Shown here piece by piece: positions 8,278-17,056 of a stretch of 64,000 nucleotides of DNA. The first letter of the stretch is position 1, and each line of letters opens with the position of its first letter. The notes under the pieces were generated by a model that was given only the letters and a program-made list of their open reading frames with translations, searched no databases and was not told the origin of the DNA. Both the position numbers and the translations under genes were made by a program. The DNA is taken from NCBI GenBank assembly GCA_902620425.1, contig CACNHX010000005.1, positions 33,457-97,456 on the forward strand. The letters run 5' to 3'. This DNA comes from an uncultured Alphaproteobacteria bacterium (lineage in GTDB: Bacteria > Pseudomonadota > Alphaproteobacteria > HIMB59 > GCA-002718135).

Positions 8278-9433
8278 GTTCTCTTATATAAAAATTATAA
8301 AGTTATATCTATTTTTAATTCTAGTATGTTTTTTAAATTTATTTTCAACATCTTCTATTAGTCATGAAATCAAGCCATCTATTGCAGATTTTACTTATGA
8401 TGAAAAATATTTGAATTTTAAAATAAGATTAAACGCCGAATTGATATTATCTAATATTGATGCATCTACTGTTTCTAATACAGACTCTTCATCACTAAGT
8501 GAAATTTATGATAAATTTAGAATTTTAAGCAAAAAAGACCTTGAAGAAATTTTTCAAAATTCTTGGAGTGAAATAAGTTCTAATATTGATATTAAAATTA
8601 ATAATGAAACAAAGAAAATAAATTTAATTAACACTGATGTTGAAGATATTAAAAATTTTGAAATAAGTAGAGATACGCATGTTTATTTTAGAGTTTTATT
8701 GGATGAAAATTCTGAACATTTTACATTTAGGTGGGTTAAAAACTACGGCCCAATTATTCTAAGAGAGAATAATAATAACAAATTAGAAGATGAATTAGTT
8801 ACAGAATATTTGCAATCAGGAATGGAATCAAGTCAATTTTTATTTAAGGAAAATAATTTTAGTAAAACATTTAATAGCTTCGCAAAATTTTTTGTATTAG
8901 GAATTCAACATATAATTCCAAAAGGATTAGATCATATTTTATTCATATTTGGACTTTTTTTATTTTCATCATCTATAAAAAAATTAATTTCTCAAATAAC
9001 TATATTTACTATTGCTCATTCAATTACACTTATATTTGTTTCTTTATCTTTAATGAGAATCAATCCTCAAATTGTTGAACCTATAATTGCACTTTCTATA
9101 GTTTATATCGGATTAGAAAATATTTTTAAAAAATATATAAAAGAATATCTAAGATATATTGTAATTTTATTTTTTGGATTACTTCATGGTTTAGGGTTTG
9201 CATTAGTTTTGAGTGATATAGGTTATAGGAGTACAGACTTATTTATCAATCTTGTATCTTTTAATATTGGTATTGAAGTAGCGCAAATATCTATAGTATT
9301 GGTTCTATATCTATTGATTGCGTTAAACTTTGCAAAAAATAAAAATTATAGAATATTTTTTCAAGTTCCATCTTCTATATTAATATCAAGTGTTGGGTTA
9401 TATTGGTTTTTTGAAAGAATTAATTTTTTTTAA
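8276..9433 (+). CDS. HupE/UreJ-family membrane protein (putative metal permease)
   Basis: A 385-residue protein. A signal peptide is followed by a periplasmic domain (about 30-200) starting HEIKPSIADF, then a C-terminal membrane domain of about six or seven helices typical of HupE/UreJ_2. Diagnostic motifs are HIIPKGLDHILFIFGLF, TIAHSITLIF, VEPIIALSIVYIGLEN and FGLLHGLGFAL, whose intramembrane histidines are likely metal ligands. HupE/UreJ proteins are linked to nickel or related metal transport; the metal here is unknown. It is head to head with the DUF4198 gene, sharing two bases of start codon, which suggests joint function. No hydrogenase or urease gene is nearby. Confidence 0.82.
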   Translation: MFSYIKIIKLYLFLILVCFLNLFSTSSISHEIKPSIADFTYDEKYLNFKIRLNAELILSNIDASTVSNTDSSSLSEIYDKFRILSKKDLEEIFQNSWSEISSNIDIKINNETKKINLINTDVEDIKNFEISRDTHVYFRVLLDENSEHFTFRWVKNYGPIILRENNNNKLEDELVTEYLQSGMESSQFLFKENNFSKTFNSFAKFFVLGIQHIIPKGLDHILFIFGLFLFSSSIKKLISQITIFTIAHSITLIFVSLSLMRINPQIVEPIIALSIVYIGLENIFKKYIKEYLRYIVILFFGLLHGLGFALVLSDIGYRSTDLFINLVSFNIGIEVAQISIVLVLYLLIALNFAKNKNYRIFFQVPSSILISSVGLYWFFERINFF

Positions 9434-9649
9434 TAATAACTAATCAATCTAAATAAGTAAAATACCATTAATTTAATAAAAGACTTTTGGAGCAAAATTG
9501 GAGCAGTAAAAGTTAAACTTTAGACTATAATCCCATTTTATCTTATGTTATTGTTTCACTTGATATAGAGAGATTGCACTTGTTAAAATCTTTGTTTATC
9601 AAGAAAAATTAAACATGGAAGCTTATTAGAAGATCATGATTAACGAACA
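9434..9649 (+). other. Gene-poor spacer upstream of tRNA-Ser
   Basis: This 216-bp stretch is the longest non-genic interval in the window. I see no convincing small gene or known RNA in it. It holds a tandem pair TTGGAGCA at 9487-9505, a short palindrome AAAGTTAAACTTT at about 9509-9521, and a candidate sigma-70 promoter at 9574-9602 for the tRNA. Confidence 0.5.
9574..9602 (+). promoter_or_regulatory. Candidate promoter of tRNA-Ser and possibly dapA
   Basis: TTGCAC at 9574-9579 and TATCAA at 9597-9602 are separated by 17 bp. Transcription would begin about 40 nt before the tRNA, leaving a leader to be processed. The match is moderate and other positions are possible. Confidence 0.35.
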
Positions 9650-9741
9650 GGAGAGATGGGTGAGTGGCTTAAACCACAGGTTTGCTAAACCTGCGAAGGA
9701 AGTAATTCCTTCCGAGGGTTCGAATCCCTCTCTCTCCGCCA
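9650..9741 (+). tRNA. tRNA-Ser (anticodon GCU)
   Basis: A 92-nt class II tRNA. The acceptor strands GGAGAGA (9650-9656) and TCTCTCC (9731-9737) pair, the discriminator is G, and CCA is encoded. The anticodon loop is TTTGCTAAA and a long variable arm (AAGGAAGTAATTCCTT) is present, as expected for serine. It reads AGY codons. dapA starts only 7 bp after the CCA, so the two may share a transcript. Confidence 0.97.
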
Positions 9742-9748
9742 TATAAAA

Positions 9749-10621
9749 ATGTTTAAAGGTAGTATACCTGCAGTCATTACTCCATTTATTGGAGAAAAAG
9801 TTGATTATGATTCATTAACAAAAGTTTTAAATCACTTAATTGATAATGGTTCCCATGGTCTTGTTCCTTGTGGTACAACTGGGGAGTCACCTACTCTATC
9901 ACATAATGAACATAAAAAAATAATAGAAGAAACAATCAGAATTGCTGATAAAAGAATCCCTGTTATTGCTGGTACTGGTTCAAATAACACTTTTGAAGCA
10001 TTAGAGTATACTAATCATGCAGAAAATGTAGGAGCAGATGCTGCATTAATTGTAACACCATATTATAATAAACCAACTCAATCAGGCTTATATGAACATT
10101 TTAAAACAATTGCAGAAAAAACAAGTATACCAATAATAATTTATAACATTCCTGGCAGATCAATTGTAGATATGACAATTGAAACTATGATCGAATTATC
10201 AAAAATAAAAAATATCATTGGAGTTAAGGATGCAACTAATGATTTATTTAGACCATTACTTACTAGAAAAAAATTGCAAGATGAATTTTGCTATCTTTCT
10301 GGAGAAGATGGAACGGCTTTAGCTTATTTAGCTCAGGGGGGTCATGGATGTATCTCAGTTACTGCTAATGTCGCGCCAAAATTATGTTCAGAAATGCATT
10401 TGGCTTGGCAAGAATCAAATATTACTAAAGCTCAGGAAATTAATTTAAAACTATCATCGTTACACAATGCTTTATTTATAGAATCAAGTCCAGGTCCAGT
10501 AAAATTTGCTGCATCATTATTAGGGCTTTGTAGTCAAAATACAAGACTCCCATTATCAGAAATTAAAGATGATACAAAAAAATTAGTAAAAAGTTGTCTT
10601 CAAGAATTACAACTTTTATAA
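9749..10621 (+). CDS. dapA: 4-hydroxy-tetrahydrodipicolinate synthase
   Basis: Lysine/diaminopimelate pathway enzyme that condenses pyruvate with aspartate semialdehyde. At 290 residues it is a complete TIM barrel. The Schiff-base lysine is Lys160 in IIGVKDATND, Tyr132 sits in IIYNIPGRS, and the pyruvate-binding loop is PCGTTGESPTLS. It heads the run dapA-smpB-rpoZ-rsh and ends directly at the smpB start codon. Confidence 0.96.
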   Translation: MFKGSIPAVITPFIGEKVDYDSLTKVLNHLIDNGSHGLVPCGTTGESPTLSHNEHKKIIEETIRIADKRIPVIAGTGSNNTFEALEYTNHAENVGADAALIVTPYYNKPTQSGLYEHFKTIAEKTSIPIIIYNIPGRSIVDMTIETMIELSKIKNIIGVKDATNDLFRPLLTRKKLQDEFCYLSGEDGTALAYLAQGGHGCISVTANVAPKLCSEMHLAWQESNITKAQEINLKLSSLHNALFIESSPGPVKFAASLLGLCSQNTRLPLSEIKDDTKKLVKSCLQELQLL

Positions 10622-11068
10622 ATGAAAATAATTGCTGCTAATAATAGAGCCAATTATAATTTTACAATATCAAATAAAATAGAAGCAGGGCTAGTATTAA
10701 CTGGATCCGAAGTTAAATCTTTAAGAATTAATACAGGATCTATTCGTGGTTCTTTTATTATAGAAAAAAATGGTGAACTTTGGCTTTCAAATTCTTATAT
10801 AAAAAAATATCAAAATTCTAGTGATAATAACTATGATCCTAGTAGAAATAGAAAATTATTAATAACCAGGAGAGAGTTTAATAAAATATCCGGATCAATC
10901 AAACAAGGAGGTTTCACTATAATTCCAATATCATTATATTTTTCTGACAAAGGAATAGCTAAATTGTCTTGTGGAATAGCTAAAGGTAAGAAAAAAATAG
11001 ACAAGAGAGAGTCCATTAAACAAAGAGATTGGAATATTAAAAAACAGAGAATACTTAAAAATAATTAA
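10622..11068 (+). CDS. smpB: SsrA-binding protein SmpB
   Basis: tmRNA-binding protein needed for trans-translation and rescue of stalled ribosomes. Its 148 residues show the typical N-terminus NRANYNFTISNKIEAGLVLTG followed by SEVKSLR, and the basic C-terminal tail KGKKKIDKRESIKQRDWN. The ATG follows the dapA stop codon with no gap. The tmRNA gene itself is not in this window. Confidence 0.96.
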   Translation: MKIIAANNRANYNFTISNKIEAGLVLTGSEVKSLRINTGSIRGSFIIEKNGELWLSNSYIKKYQNSSDNNYDPSRNRKLLITRREFNKISGSIKQGGFTIIPISLYFSDKGIAKLSCGIAKGKKKIDKRESIKQRDWNIKKQRILKNN

Positions 11069-11105
11069 CTATTTACTTTTGTAAATTGATCAATATAAGC
11101 TCTAC

Positions 11106-11537
11106 ATGGCTAGAATAACAGTAGAAGATTGTATAGATAAATTTCCTAGTAGATTTGAACTAGTATTAGTTGCTTCAAATAGAGCAAGAAAGTTATATGC
11201 TGGTGAAAATCCAACAGTAGAAATTGATAATGATAAAAATACTGTTATTGCTTTAAGAGAAATAGCTGAAGAAACATTAACAAAAGAAAAATTAAAAAAT
11301 GATTTAATTGAAGAATATCAAACTAATAATTTTAGCGAGGATCAAGAATTAGATGAAGATGTTAATGAATTAGAGGAAAACTCTAATGAAAATCAGATTG
11401 AAAAGCAAGAATCTGATAGTGTTGAAATAAGTCAAAATGTAAAGAATGATGATGATCTTACAGATGAAATATCAGTTGAAGCATCACAAGATAGTTTAGA
11501 TGATTCTTCAGATGAAGATACAACTGAAAATTTATAA
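11106..11537 (+). CDS. rpoZ: RNA polymerase omega subunit with long acidic tail
   Basis: Small RNA polymerase subunit that assists beta' folding and core assembly. The conserved part is residues 1-65: [34 protein letters not shown] and [13 protein letters not shown]. The remaining ~78 residues are low-complexity and rich in Asp, Glu, Asn and Ser. Such acidic extensions occur in alphaproteobacterial omega proteins, but the total of 143 residues is on the long side. It precedes the (p)ppGpp synthetase gene, its usual neighbour. Confidence 0.93.
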   Translation: MARITVEDCIDKFPSRFELVLVASNRARKLYAGENPTVEIDNDKNTVIALREIAEETLTKEKLKNDLIEEYQTNNFSEDQELDEDVNELEENSNENQIEKQESDSVEISQNVKNDDDLTDEISVEASQDSLDDSSDEDTTENL

Positions 11538-11558
11538 TAAATATAAATTTTAATTTAA

Positions 11559-11582
11559 ATAAATAATTTTAAAATTATTTAT
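11559..11582. repeat. 24-bp perfect AT palindrome overlapping the rsh start codon
   Basis: Positions 11559-11582 form a perfect inverted repeat made only of A and T, centred between AAATAATTTT and AAAATTATTT. It fills the gap after rpoZ and its last two bases are the AT of the rsh ATG at 11581. No Shine-Dalgarno is seen there. It could be a weak hairpin over the start codon, a protein site, or chance in an AT-rich gap. Confidence 0.45.
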
Positions 11583-13704
11583 GTATAAAGAAATTCATAA
11601 AGAACTAGAAACGATTACTTCCTATCTAAGTAAAGAGGAAAAGGGTAAAGTAAAGAAGGCTCTAAAATTAAGTGAGGAAGCGCATAGTAATCAACTTAGA
11701 AATTCAGGAGACCCATTTATAACCCATCCATTAGAAGTTGCAAAAATTTTGACTTCAATTAGGTTAGATGCAGACTCCATAGTTGCTGGCTTACTTCACG
11801 ACACCTTGGAGGATACAAATTTAGATATAGATAAAATAAATAAAAACTTCGGTACTGAAATAGTAGAACTTGTTAAGGGACTTACAAAAATTAATAAATA
11901 TTCATTGAGGGTAAAAAATCAAAAATTTGGAGAAAATTATAAAAAATTAATATTAGCTACAACAAAAGATCTTAGAGTTATTTTAGTAAAATTAGCTGAC
12001 AGGCTACATAATATGAGAACAATTCAATTTATTAAGGATGGAAATAAAAAAACTAAAATAGCTTTAGAAACATTAGAAGTTTTTGCCCCTTTAGCACAAA
12101 GGTTAGGAATGAAAGAATGGCAAGATGAGTTAGAAGACATTTCTTTTGAAGTAATTAATCCTGACGCTAAGAAAACAATTATCGAAAGGTTAGAATATTT
12201 AAAATCAAAAGATGATAATATTGTTGATGAAATAAGATATGAATTAAAAAATATTTTTTTTCAAGAAGATATTTTTTGTAAGGTAGAAGGTAGAATTAAG
12301 TCCCCTTATTCAATATGGAATAAAATTAAAAACAAAAATATTTCTTTTGAGCAACTATCAGATATTATGGCTTTTAGAGTTGTAACTAACTCAACAAGAG
12401 AGTGTTATAGATGCTTAGGTATTATTCATAGACAATATCCCTATATTCAAGGAAGGTTTAAAGATTTTATCTCTGCTCCAAAATCAAATGGATATAGAGC
12501 CTTACATACATCTGTGATGGGGCCAAAAAACAAAAAAATTGAAATTCAATTTCGTTCAAATATAATGGATCAGATTGCTGATTTTGGCGTTGCTTCGCAT
12601 TGGAAATATAAAGATCCAAAAAAAATAAAAGAAAAAGATGCAAGAGAATATAAATGGATCTATGATTTAATAGACTCAATGAATTCTTCGGTTACACAAG
12701 ATGAATTAATTCAAAATTCAAAATTAAAAGTATTTCAGAATGATATTTTTGTCTTTACTCCAAAAGGAGATCTTATAGAATTACCCAAAAATGCTACACC
12801 TGTAGATTTCGCTTATGCTATACATAGTCAAGTTGGTGATAAATGTGTGGCTGCTAAAATTAACGATAAGTTACAGCCATTAAAAACAATTTTAAAAAAT
12901 GGTGATCAAATTGAAATTATTACATCAGAATTATCGCAGCCATCTCCCTTATGGCAGAGATTTACAGTAACAACAAAGGTTAAATCACAATTGAGAAGAT
13001 TTTTTAGATTTAAAAAAAAAGAAGAACACATAATTTTTGGAAGAGAAATACTAATCAATTATTTTCAAAAAGAAAATTATGAATTTAACAAAAATATTGA
13101 ACAAAAAATACTTAATGATTTTAATTATAAATCAATAGATGATGTATATGCATCAATAGGATCAGGTGAAATTACAGCACTTTCTGTAATTAAAAAAATT
13201 TACCCTGAATATAATTATATTCCAGTTTCTAAGTTTAATGAAAACAATCAAAATCCTATAAAATTAAAAGGTTTGACTGCTGGAATGTCTTATCATCTAG
13301 CTGGTTGTTGCTCTCCTTTAAAAGGAGATAGTATAGTGGGTATAGTAACTGCAGGAATAGGTGTTGCAGTTCATACTCTTGATTGTGATACACTTTCTTC
13401 ATATCAAGACGCTCCTGATAGATGGTTAAACATCTCTTGGGACAATCAAAATAATTTAGAAACTATATCTAATGCAAGAATTGTAGTTGTGTTATTTAAT
13501 AAACCTGGAAGTCTTGGAAAAGTTACAACAGTAATTGCAAAAAATAATGGAAATATTTCAAATATACTTTTTTCAGTTAGGAAGCATGATTTTTTTGAAA
13601 TTATAATAGATATTGAAGTTAGAGATGCAAATCATTTGCAAAATATTATTGCTGCATTAAGAATGGAAAAAGAAGTATCATCTTTAGAGAGATTAAAAGG
13701 TTAA
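11581..13704 (+). CDS. Bifunctional (p)ppGpp synthetase/hydrolase (Rel/SpoT family)
   Basis: Stringent-response enzyme that makes and degrades (p)ppGpp. The 707 residues show the full RSH layout. The HD hydrolase is N-terminal (DPFITHPLEVAKI, then LLHDTLEDTN at 71-80). The synthetase follows (KSPYSIWNKI, KDFISAPKSNGYRALHT, KIEIQFRS). A TGS domain (DIFVFTPKGDLIELP) precedes the zinc-finger-like LAGCCSPLKGD and the C-terminal ACT domain. Both active sites look intact, so the protein is probably bifunctional. The name varies between rel, spoT and rsh. Confidence 0.95.
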   Translation: MYKEIHKELETITSYLSKEEKGKVKKALKLSEEAHSNQLRNSGDPFITHPLEVAKILTSIRLDADSIVAGLLHDTLEDTNLDIDKINKNFGTEIVELVKGLTKINKYSLRVKNQKFGENYKKLILATTKDLRVILVKLADRLHNMRTIQFIKDGNKKTKIALETLEVFAPLAQRLGMKEWQDELEDISFEVINPDAKKTIIERLEYLKSKDDNIVDEIRYELKNIFFQEDIFCKVEGRIKSPYSIWNKIKNKNISFEQLSDIMAFRVVTNSTRECYRCLGIIHRQYPYIQGRFKDFISAPKSNGYRALHTSVMGPKNKKIEIQFRSNIMDQIADFGVASHWKYKDPKKIKEKDAREYKWIYDLIDSMNSSVTQDELIQNSKLKVFQNDIFVFTPKGDLIELPKNATPVDFAYAIHSQVGDKCVAAKINDKLQPLKTILKNGDQIEIITSELSQPSPLWQRFTVTTKVKSQLRRFFRFKKKEEHIIFGREILINYFQKENYEFNKNIEQKILNDFNYKSIDDVYASIGSGEITALSVIKKIYPEYNYIPVSKFNENNQNPIKLKGLTAGMSYHLAGCCSPLKGDSIVGIVTAGIGVAVHTLDCDTLSSYQDAPDRWLNISWDNQNNLETISNARIVVVLFNKPGSLGKVTTVIAKNNGNISNILFSVRKHDFFEIIIDIEVRDANHLQNIIAALRMEKEVSSLERLKG

Positions 13705-13706
13705 AT

Positions 13707-14093
13707 ATGATTTATGGCAATGGAATTGATATTATTGATATTAATAGAATAAGTAGAGTAATAAATAAATATGGTAATAGATTTAAAAAAAGGTGTTTTA
13801 GTATTACTGAGATAGAAAGATCAGAAAAAAGATTAAATTCAGTAGAATCTTTTGCAAAAAGATACGCTGCTAAAGAGGCATGCGCTAAAGCACTAGGCAC
13901 AGGTTTAGCTAGGGGGGTATTTTGGAAAGACATTGAAGTTGAAAATAATCAATTTGGTAAACCATTTATAAAACTTCATGGTAAAGCAAAAAAAATTTTT
14001 AAAAATATGAATAAAAATTCTAATACACAAATTGAAGTATCGCTTTCTGATGAAAAAAAATATGCAATAGCTAATGTGACAATTTATGATTAA
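13707..14093 (+). CDS. acpS: Holo-[acyl-carrier-protein] synthase
   Basis: Transfers 4'-phosphopantetheine from CoA to acyl carrier protein. Its 128 residues carry the two magnesium-site motifs GNGIDIIDINRI near the start and FAKRYAAKEACAKALGTG in the middle. It overlaps lepB by 8 nt. In many alphaproteobacteria pdxJ lies between the (p)ppGpp gene and acpS; here only 2 bp separate them. Confidence 0.94.
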   Translation: MIYGNGIDIIDINRISRVINKYGNRFKKRCFSITEIERSEKRLNSVESFAKRYAAKEACAKALGTGLARGVFWKDIEVENNQFGKPFIKLHGKAKKIFKNMNKNSNTQIEVSLSDEKKYAIANVTIYD

Positions 14094-14820
14094 ATCAAAA
14101 AAAAATAGTTTTTTTGGTAATTTCAAATCAATACTTATAGCAATCTTTATAGCTTTACTAATTAGATCATTTATTTTTGAGCCTTTCAATATACCTTCAG
14201 GATCAATGAAACCAAATCTCCTTGTAGGAGATTTTATTTTTGTTTCAAAATATTCATATGGTTTTTCTAAACATTCCCTTCCATTTTCAATACCTTTAAT
14301 ACCTGGAAAAATATTCTCTAATATACCTGAAAGAGGTGATGTAGTAGTTTTTAAAACTCCTGAAAATAATAGAACTGATTATATTAAAAGAGTAATTGGT
14401 CTACCTGGTGATAAAATAGAAATTAAAAATGGTATTATTTTCATTAACGGATCAGAAATCTTAAGAAAAAAATTAAATGATTTTATAGATACAGATAACA
14501 AAACGAGCAATAAAAGAGTTAGAATGTATAGTGAATATTTTTTTAATAAAGAGATCAATATTCTTGATATAACAGACAATGGTATAGCAGATAATACTCA
14601 GTTATTTAATGTTCCAAAAAATCATTTTTTTGTAATGGGTGATAATAGAGATAATTCACAAGATAGTAGATTTATAAGTACAGTTGGTTTCATTCCTTAT
14701 GAAAATTTAGTTGGTAAAGCGCAGTTCATTTTCTTTTCATTAGAAAATGCAAGATTTTTACAGATATGGAAATGGCCGAATTCAATTAGATATGAAAGAA
14801 TTTTTCAAAAAATTCAATGA
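14086..14820 (+). CDS. lepB: Signal peptidase I
   Basis: Inner-membrane serine protease that removes signal peptides from exported proteins. Its 244 residues have a single N-terminal anchor (about 14-30). The catalytic Ser40 lies in FNIPSGSMKPN, and Lys101 is the general base in YIKRVIGLPGDK. The C-terminal signature is FFVMGDNRDNSQDSR. It overlaps acpS by 8 nt and rnc by 4 nt. Confidence 0.96.
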   Translation: MIKSKKNSFFGNFKSILIAIFIALLIRSFIFEPFNIPSGSMKPNLLVGDFIFVSKYSYGFSKHSLPFSIPLIPGKIFSNIPERGDVVVFKTPENNRTDYIKRVIGLPGDKIEIKNGIIFINGSEILRKKLNDFIDTDNKTSNKRVRMYSEYFFNKEINILDITDNGIADNTQLFNVPKNHFFVMGDNRDNSQDSRFISTVGFIPYENLVGKAQFIFFSLENARFLQIWKWPNSIRYERIFQKIQ

Positions 14821-15524
14821 TAGATAGTAAAAAGCTCAAACTATTTGAAAAAAAGATAAATTATAAATTTAAAAATAATAAATTGTTAATTCAATCACTA
14901 ACACATCCAAGTTTTTATTTAGAAAATGAAAAAAAAATTAACATAAATGAATTTGAAAGATTTGAATTTTTAGGTGATCGAGTACTGGGATTAATTATAG
15001 CAAATTTATTATTTTCAAAATATAAAATGTTTAATGAGGGTGATTTATCTAAAAAATATTCTTATTTAGTTCAAAAAAAATTTTTATTTAAAATTTCACA
15101 AGAATTAAAAATAGAAGATGTGCTTCAATACAATTTTAAGAAAAAAAATAATAAAATGTTAAACTCAATTTTTTCAGACTCAGTTGAATCATTGATTGGA
15201 GCAATATTTATAGATGGGGGATATAATTCTTCGTTTAATTTTATAAGTAAATTTTGGACAAAACATCTAGATATTGAAGTTTCTAAAACTTTAGATCCAA
15301 AAACATTATTACAAGAAAAATCGCAACAACTTTATAAAAAACTTCCAGAATATAAATTAGTAAAAAAAGAAGGACCGCCTCATTCACCAACATTCACTGT
15401 TTCAGTTAAATTGGTAAATTTAAATAAGATTAATTCAAAAGGCTCATCAATACGAGACGCGGAGAGAAATGCTGCAGAAATTGCATTAAAAAAAATTAAT
15501 GAAAAGAAAAATATTAAAAATTAG
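14817..15524 (+). CDS. rnc: Ribonuclease III
   Basis: Double-strand-specific endoribonuclease for rRNA and mRNA processing. Its 235 residues comprise the catalytic domain with ERFEFLGDRVLGL and the second acidic motif SDSVESLIGAIFIDGG, then a double-stranded-RNA-binding domain (TLLQEKSQQLYKKLPEY onward). It overlaps lepB by 4 nt and era by 26 nt. Confidence 0.96.
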   Translation: MIDSKKLKLFEKKINYKFKNNKLLIQSLTHPSFYLENEKKININEFERFEFLGDRVLGLIIANLLFSKYKMFNEGDLSKKYSYLVQKKFLFKISQELKIEDVLQYNFKKKNNKMLNSIFSDSVESLIGAIFIDGGYNSSFNFISKFWTKHLDIEVSKTLDPKTLLQEKSQQLYKKLPEYKLVKKEGPPHSPTFTVSVKLVNLNKINSKGSSIRDAERNAAEIALKKINEKKNIKN

Positions 15525-16356
15525 TCTTGTCGGTAAGACTAATGCAGGTAAATCCACTCTTCTAAATAATCTTGTCGGAGAAAAAATTTCAATAACAAAC
15601 AAAAAAATCAATACTACTGAAGACTTTGTAATTGGTATTATTAATATTAAAAATACTCAACTTGTTCTATATGATACACCTGGTATTAACTTTCTTAGAT
15701 ATAATAAATCTCAAAAAACTAAATTAAAGAAAAATTTATGGGAAGCCTTAAATCAATCAGATATTATTTTGTATTTAATTGATTCTAAAAAAATTGAATT
15801 AAATGATTTAAAAAATGACTTTCCTAAACTTTATGAATTAAAAAAAAATATTTCAATTATTTTTAATAAAACCGATTTGATTAAAGCAGAAAATTTACTT
15901 AAGCATATAAAATTAATTACAAAAAAATATAAAATTGAAAAATTTTTTAATATATCAGCTAAAAAAAAATTAGGTTTTGAAAATTTAATTGATTATCTTT
16001 TTCAACAATCAAAACATGGGAAATGGCTATATAAAGATGATGAAATCACAGACAAAGATGATATTTTTATCGCCAATGAATGCACAAGAAATGAGATACT
16101 ATCATTAATTCATAAAGAAATTCCATATAATATAGAAGTAACTAATAAAACTTTTAAATATTTGAAAAATGGACAGCTAAAAATAAAGCAAGATATTATT
16201 ATTAAAAATGACAGATACAAAAAAATTTTATTGGGTAGAAAAGGATCTAAAATAAAAGATATCAGAGTAAAAAGTCAAAAAGAAATTTCTAATATTTTAA
16301 AAGTAAAAACCCATCTTTATATTAATATTATTTCATCAGATGCAAAAAAAATTTAA
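15499..16356 (+). CDS. era: GTPase Era
   Basis: Ribosome-assembly GTPase that binds the 3' end of 16S rRNA. Its 285 residues carry G1 GKTNAGKSTLLN, G3 DTPG and G4 NKTD, then a C-terminal KH domain (ILLGRKGSKIKDIRVKSQ). The G1 loop is KTNAG instead of the common RPNVG; this leaves the P-loop Gly-Lys-Ser intact. It overlaps rnc by 26 nt and recO by 17 nt. Confidence 0.95.
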   Translation: MKRKILKISLVGKTNAGKSTLLNNLVGEKISITNKKINTTEDFVIGIINIKNTQLVLYDTPGINFLRYNKSQKTKLKKNLWEALNQSDIILYLIDSKKIELNDLKNDFPKLYELKKNISIIFNKTDLIKAENLLKHIKLITKKYKIEKFFNISAKKKLGFENLIDYLFQQSKHGKWLYKDDEITDKDDIFIANECTRNEILSLIHKEIPYNIEVTNKTFKYLKNGQLKIKQDIIIKNDRYKKILLGRKGSKIKDIRVKSQKEISNILKVKTHLYINIISSDAKKI

Positions 16357-17056
16357 CGGTATACTTATACATTCAAAAGTTTTTAAAGATAATGATCTAT
16401 TAATTAAATTTTTATCAGACACGGATGAGGTACTCTCAGGAATTGTTTACGGGGGACTTTCAAAGAATAAGAAAAATATAATGCAACTTGGTTTTTTTTT
16501 AAATTTAGATGTGACATACATTGAGACCCGTCCACCATCAATAAAAGCTGAATTATCAAAACCTTATTTATCAAGTGTTATTAATGATAAATATAAACTA
16601 AGCTGCCTACTTTCTGTTGTGTCTTTAATTAATGCCTCAGTAATTGAAGGTCAGAAAATAAACCAAATATATAAAATTTCTAAAGAGTTTTTAGAAATTA
16701 TGATTGATAAAAAAAAATGGTTAAATTTTTATTGTATCTACTTATTTGATTTACTTAAATATATTGGATATGAATTAGATTATATTAACAATAATAGATT
16801 TAAATATTTTGATACAGATACTTTAGAATTTAAAGAAAATTACTCTAATTATACTATTGATTTTCCTCATCATCTTTTTGTGAATAATTCAAATGTTAAA
16901 TTCGATTATAATTCTTTAAATAATTTTTTTAAAATTTTTGAAATAATTTTTATTAAAAATCATTTATCTAATTTAAATCATAAATTGCCAAATCAGTATA
17001 TTTTATTTAAGAAAAATATAATCAGTTTTTTAGAAAAAAATGAACAAAATAATTGA
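16340..17056 (+). CDS. recO: DNA repair protein RecO
   Basis: Recombination mediator that helps load RecA on SSB-coated DNA. Its 238 residues start with the OB-fold (FNGILIHSKVFKDNDLLIKFLS and GIVYGGLSKNKK), followed by a helical domain. No zinc-binding cysteine cluster is seen. Recognition rests on the N-terminal fold pattern plus the standard era-recO-parC order. It overlaps both neighbours by 17 nt. Confidence 0.9.
   Translation: MQKKFNGILIHSKVFKDNDLLIKFLSDTDEVLSGIVYGGLSKNKKNIMQLGFFLNLDVTYIETRPPSIKAELSKPYLSSVINDKYKLSCLLSVVSLINASVIEGQKINQIYKISKEFLEIMIDKKKWLNFYCIYLFDLLKYIGYELDYINNNRFKYFDTDTLEFKENYSNYTIDFPHHLFVNNSNVKFDYNSLNNFFKIFEIIFIKNHLSNLNHKLPNQYILFKKNIISFLEKNEQNN

Noticed and set aside
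9434..9649. Small RNA gene (4.5S RNA, 6S RNA) or integrase remnant before tRNA-Ser
   Set aside because: No conserved RNA motif or hairpin of the right size was seen, and short translations show nothing convincing.
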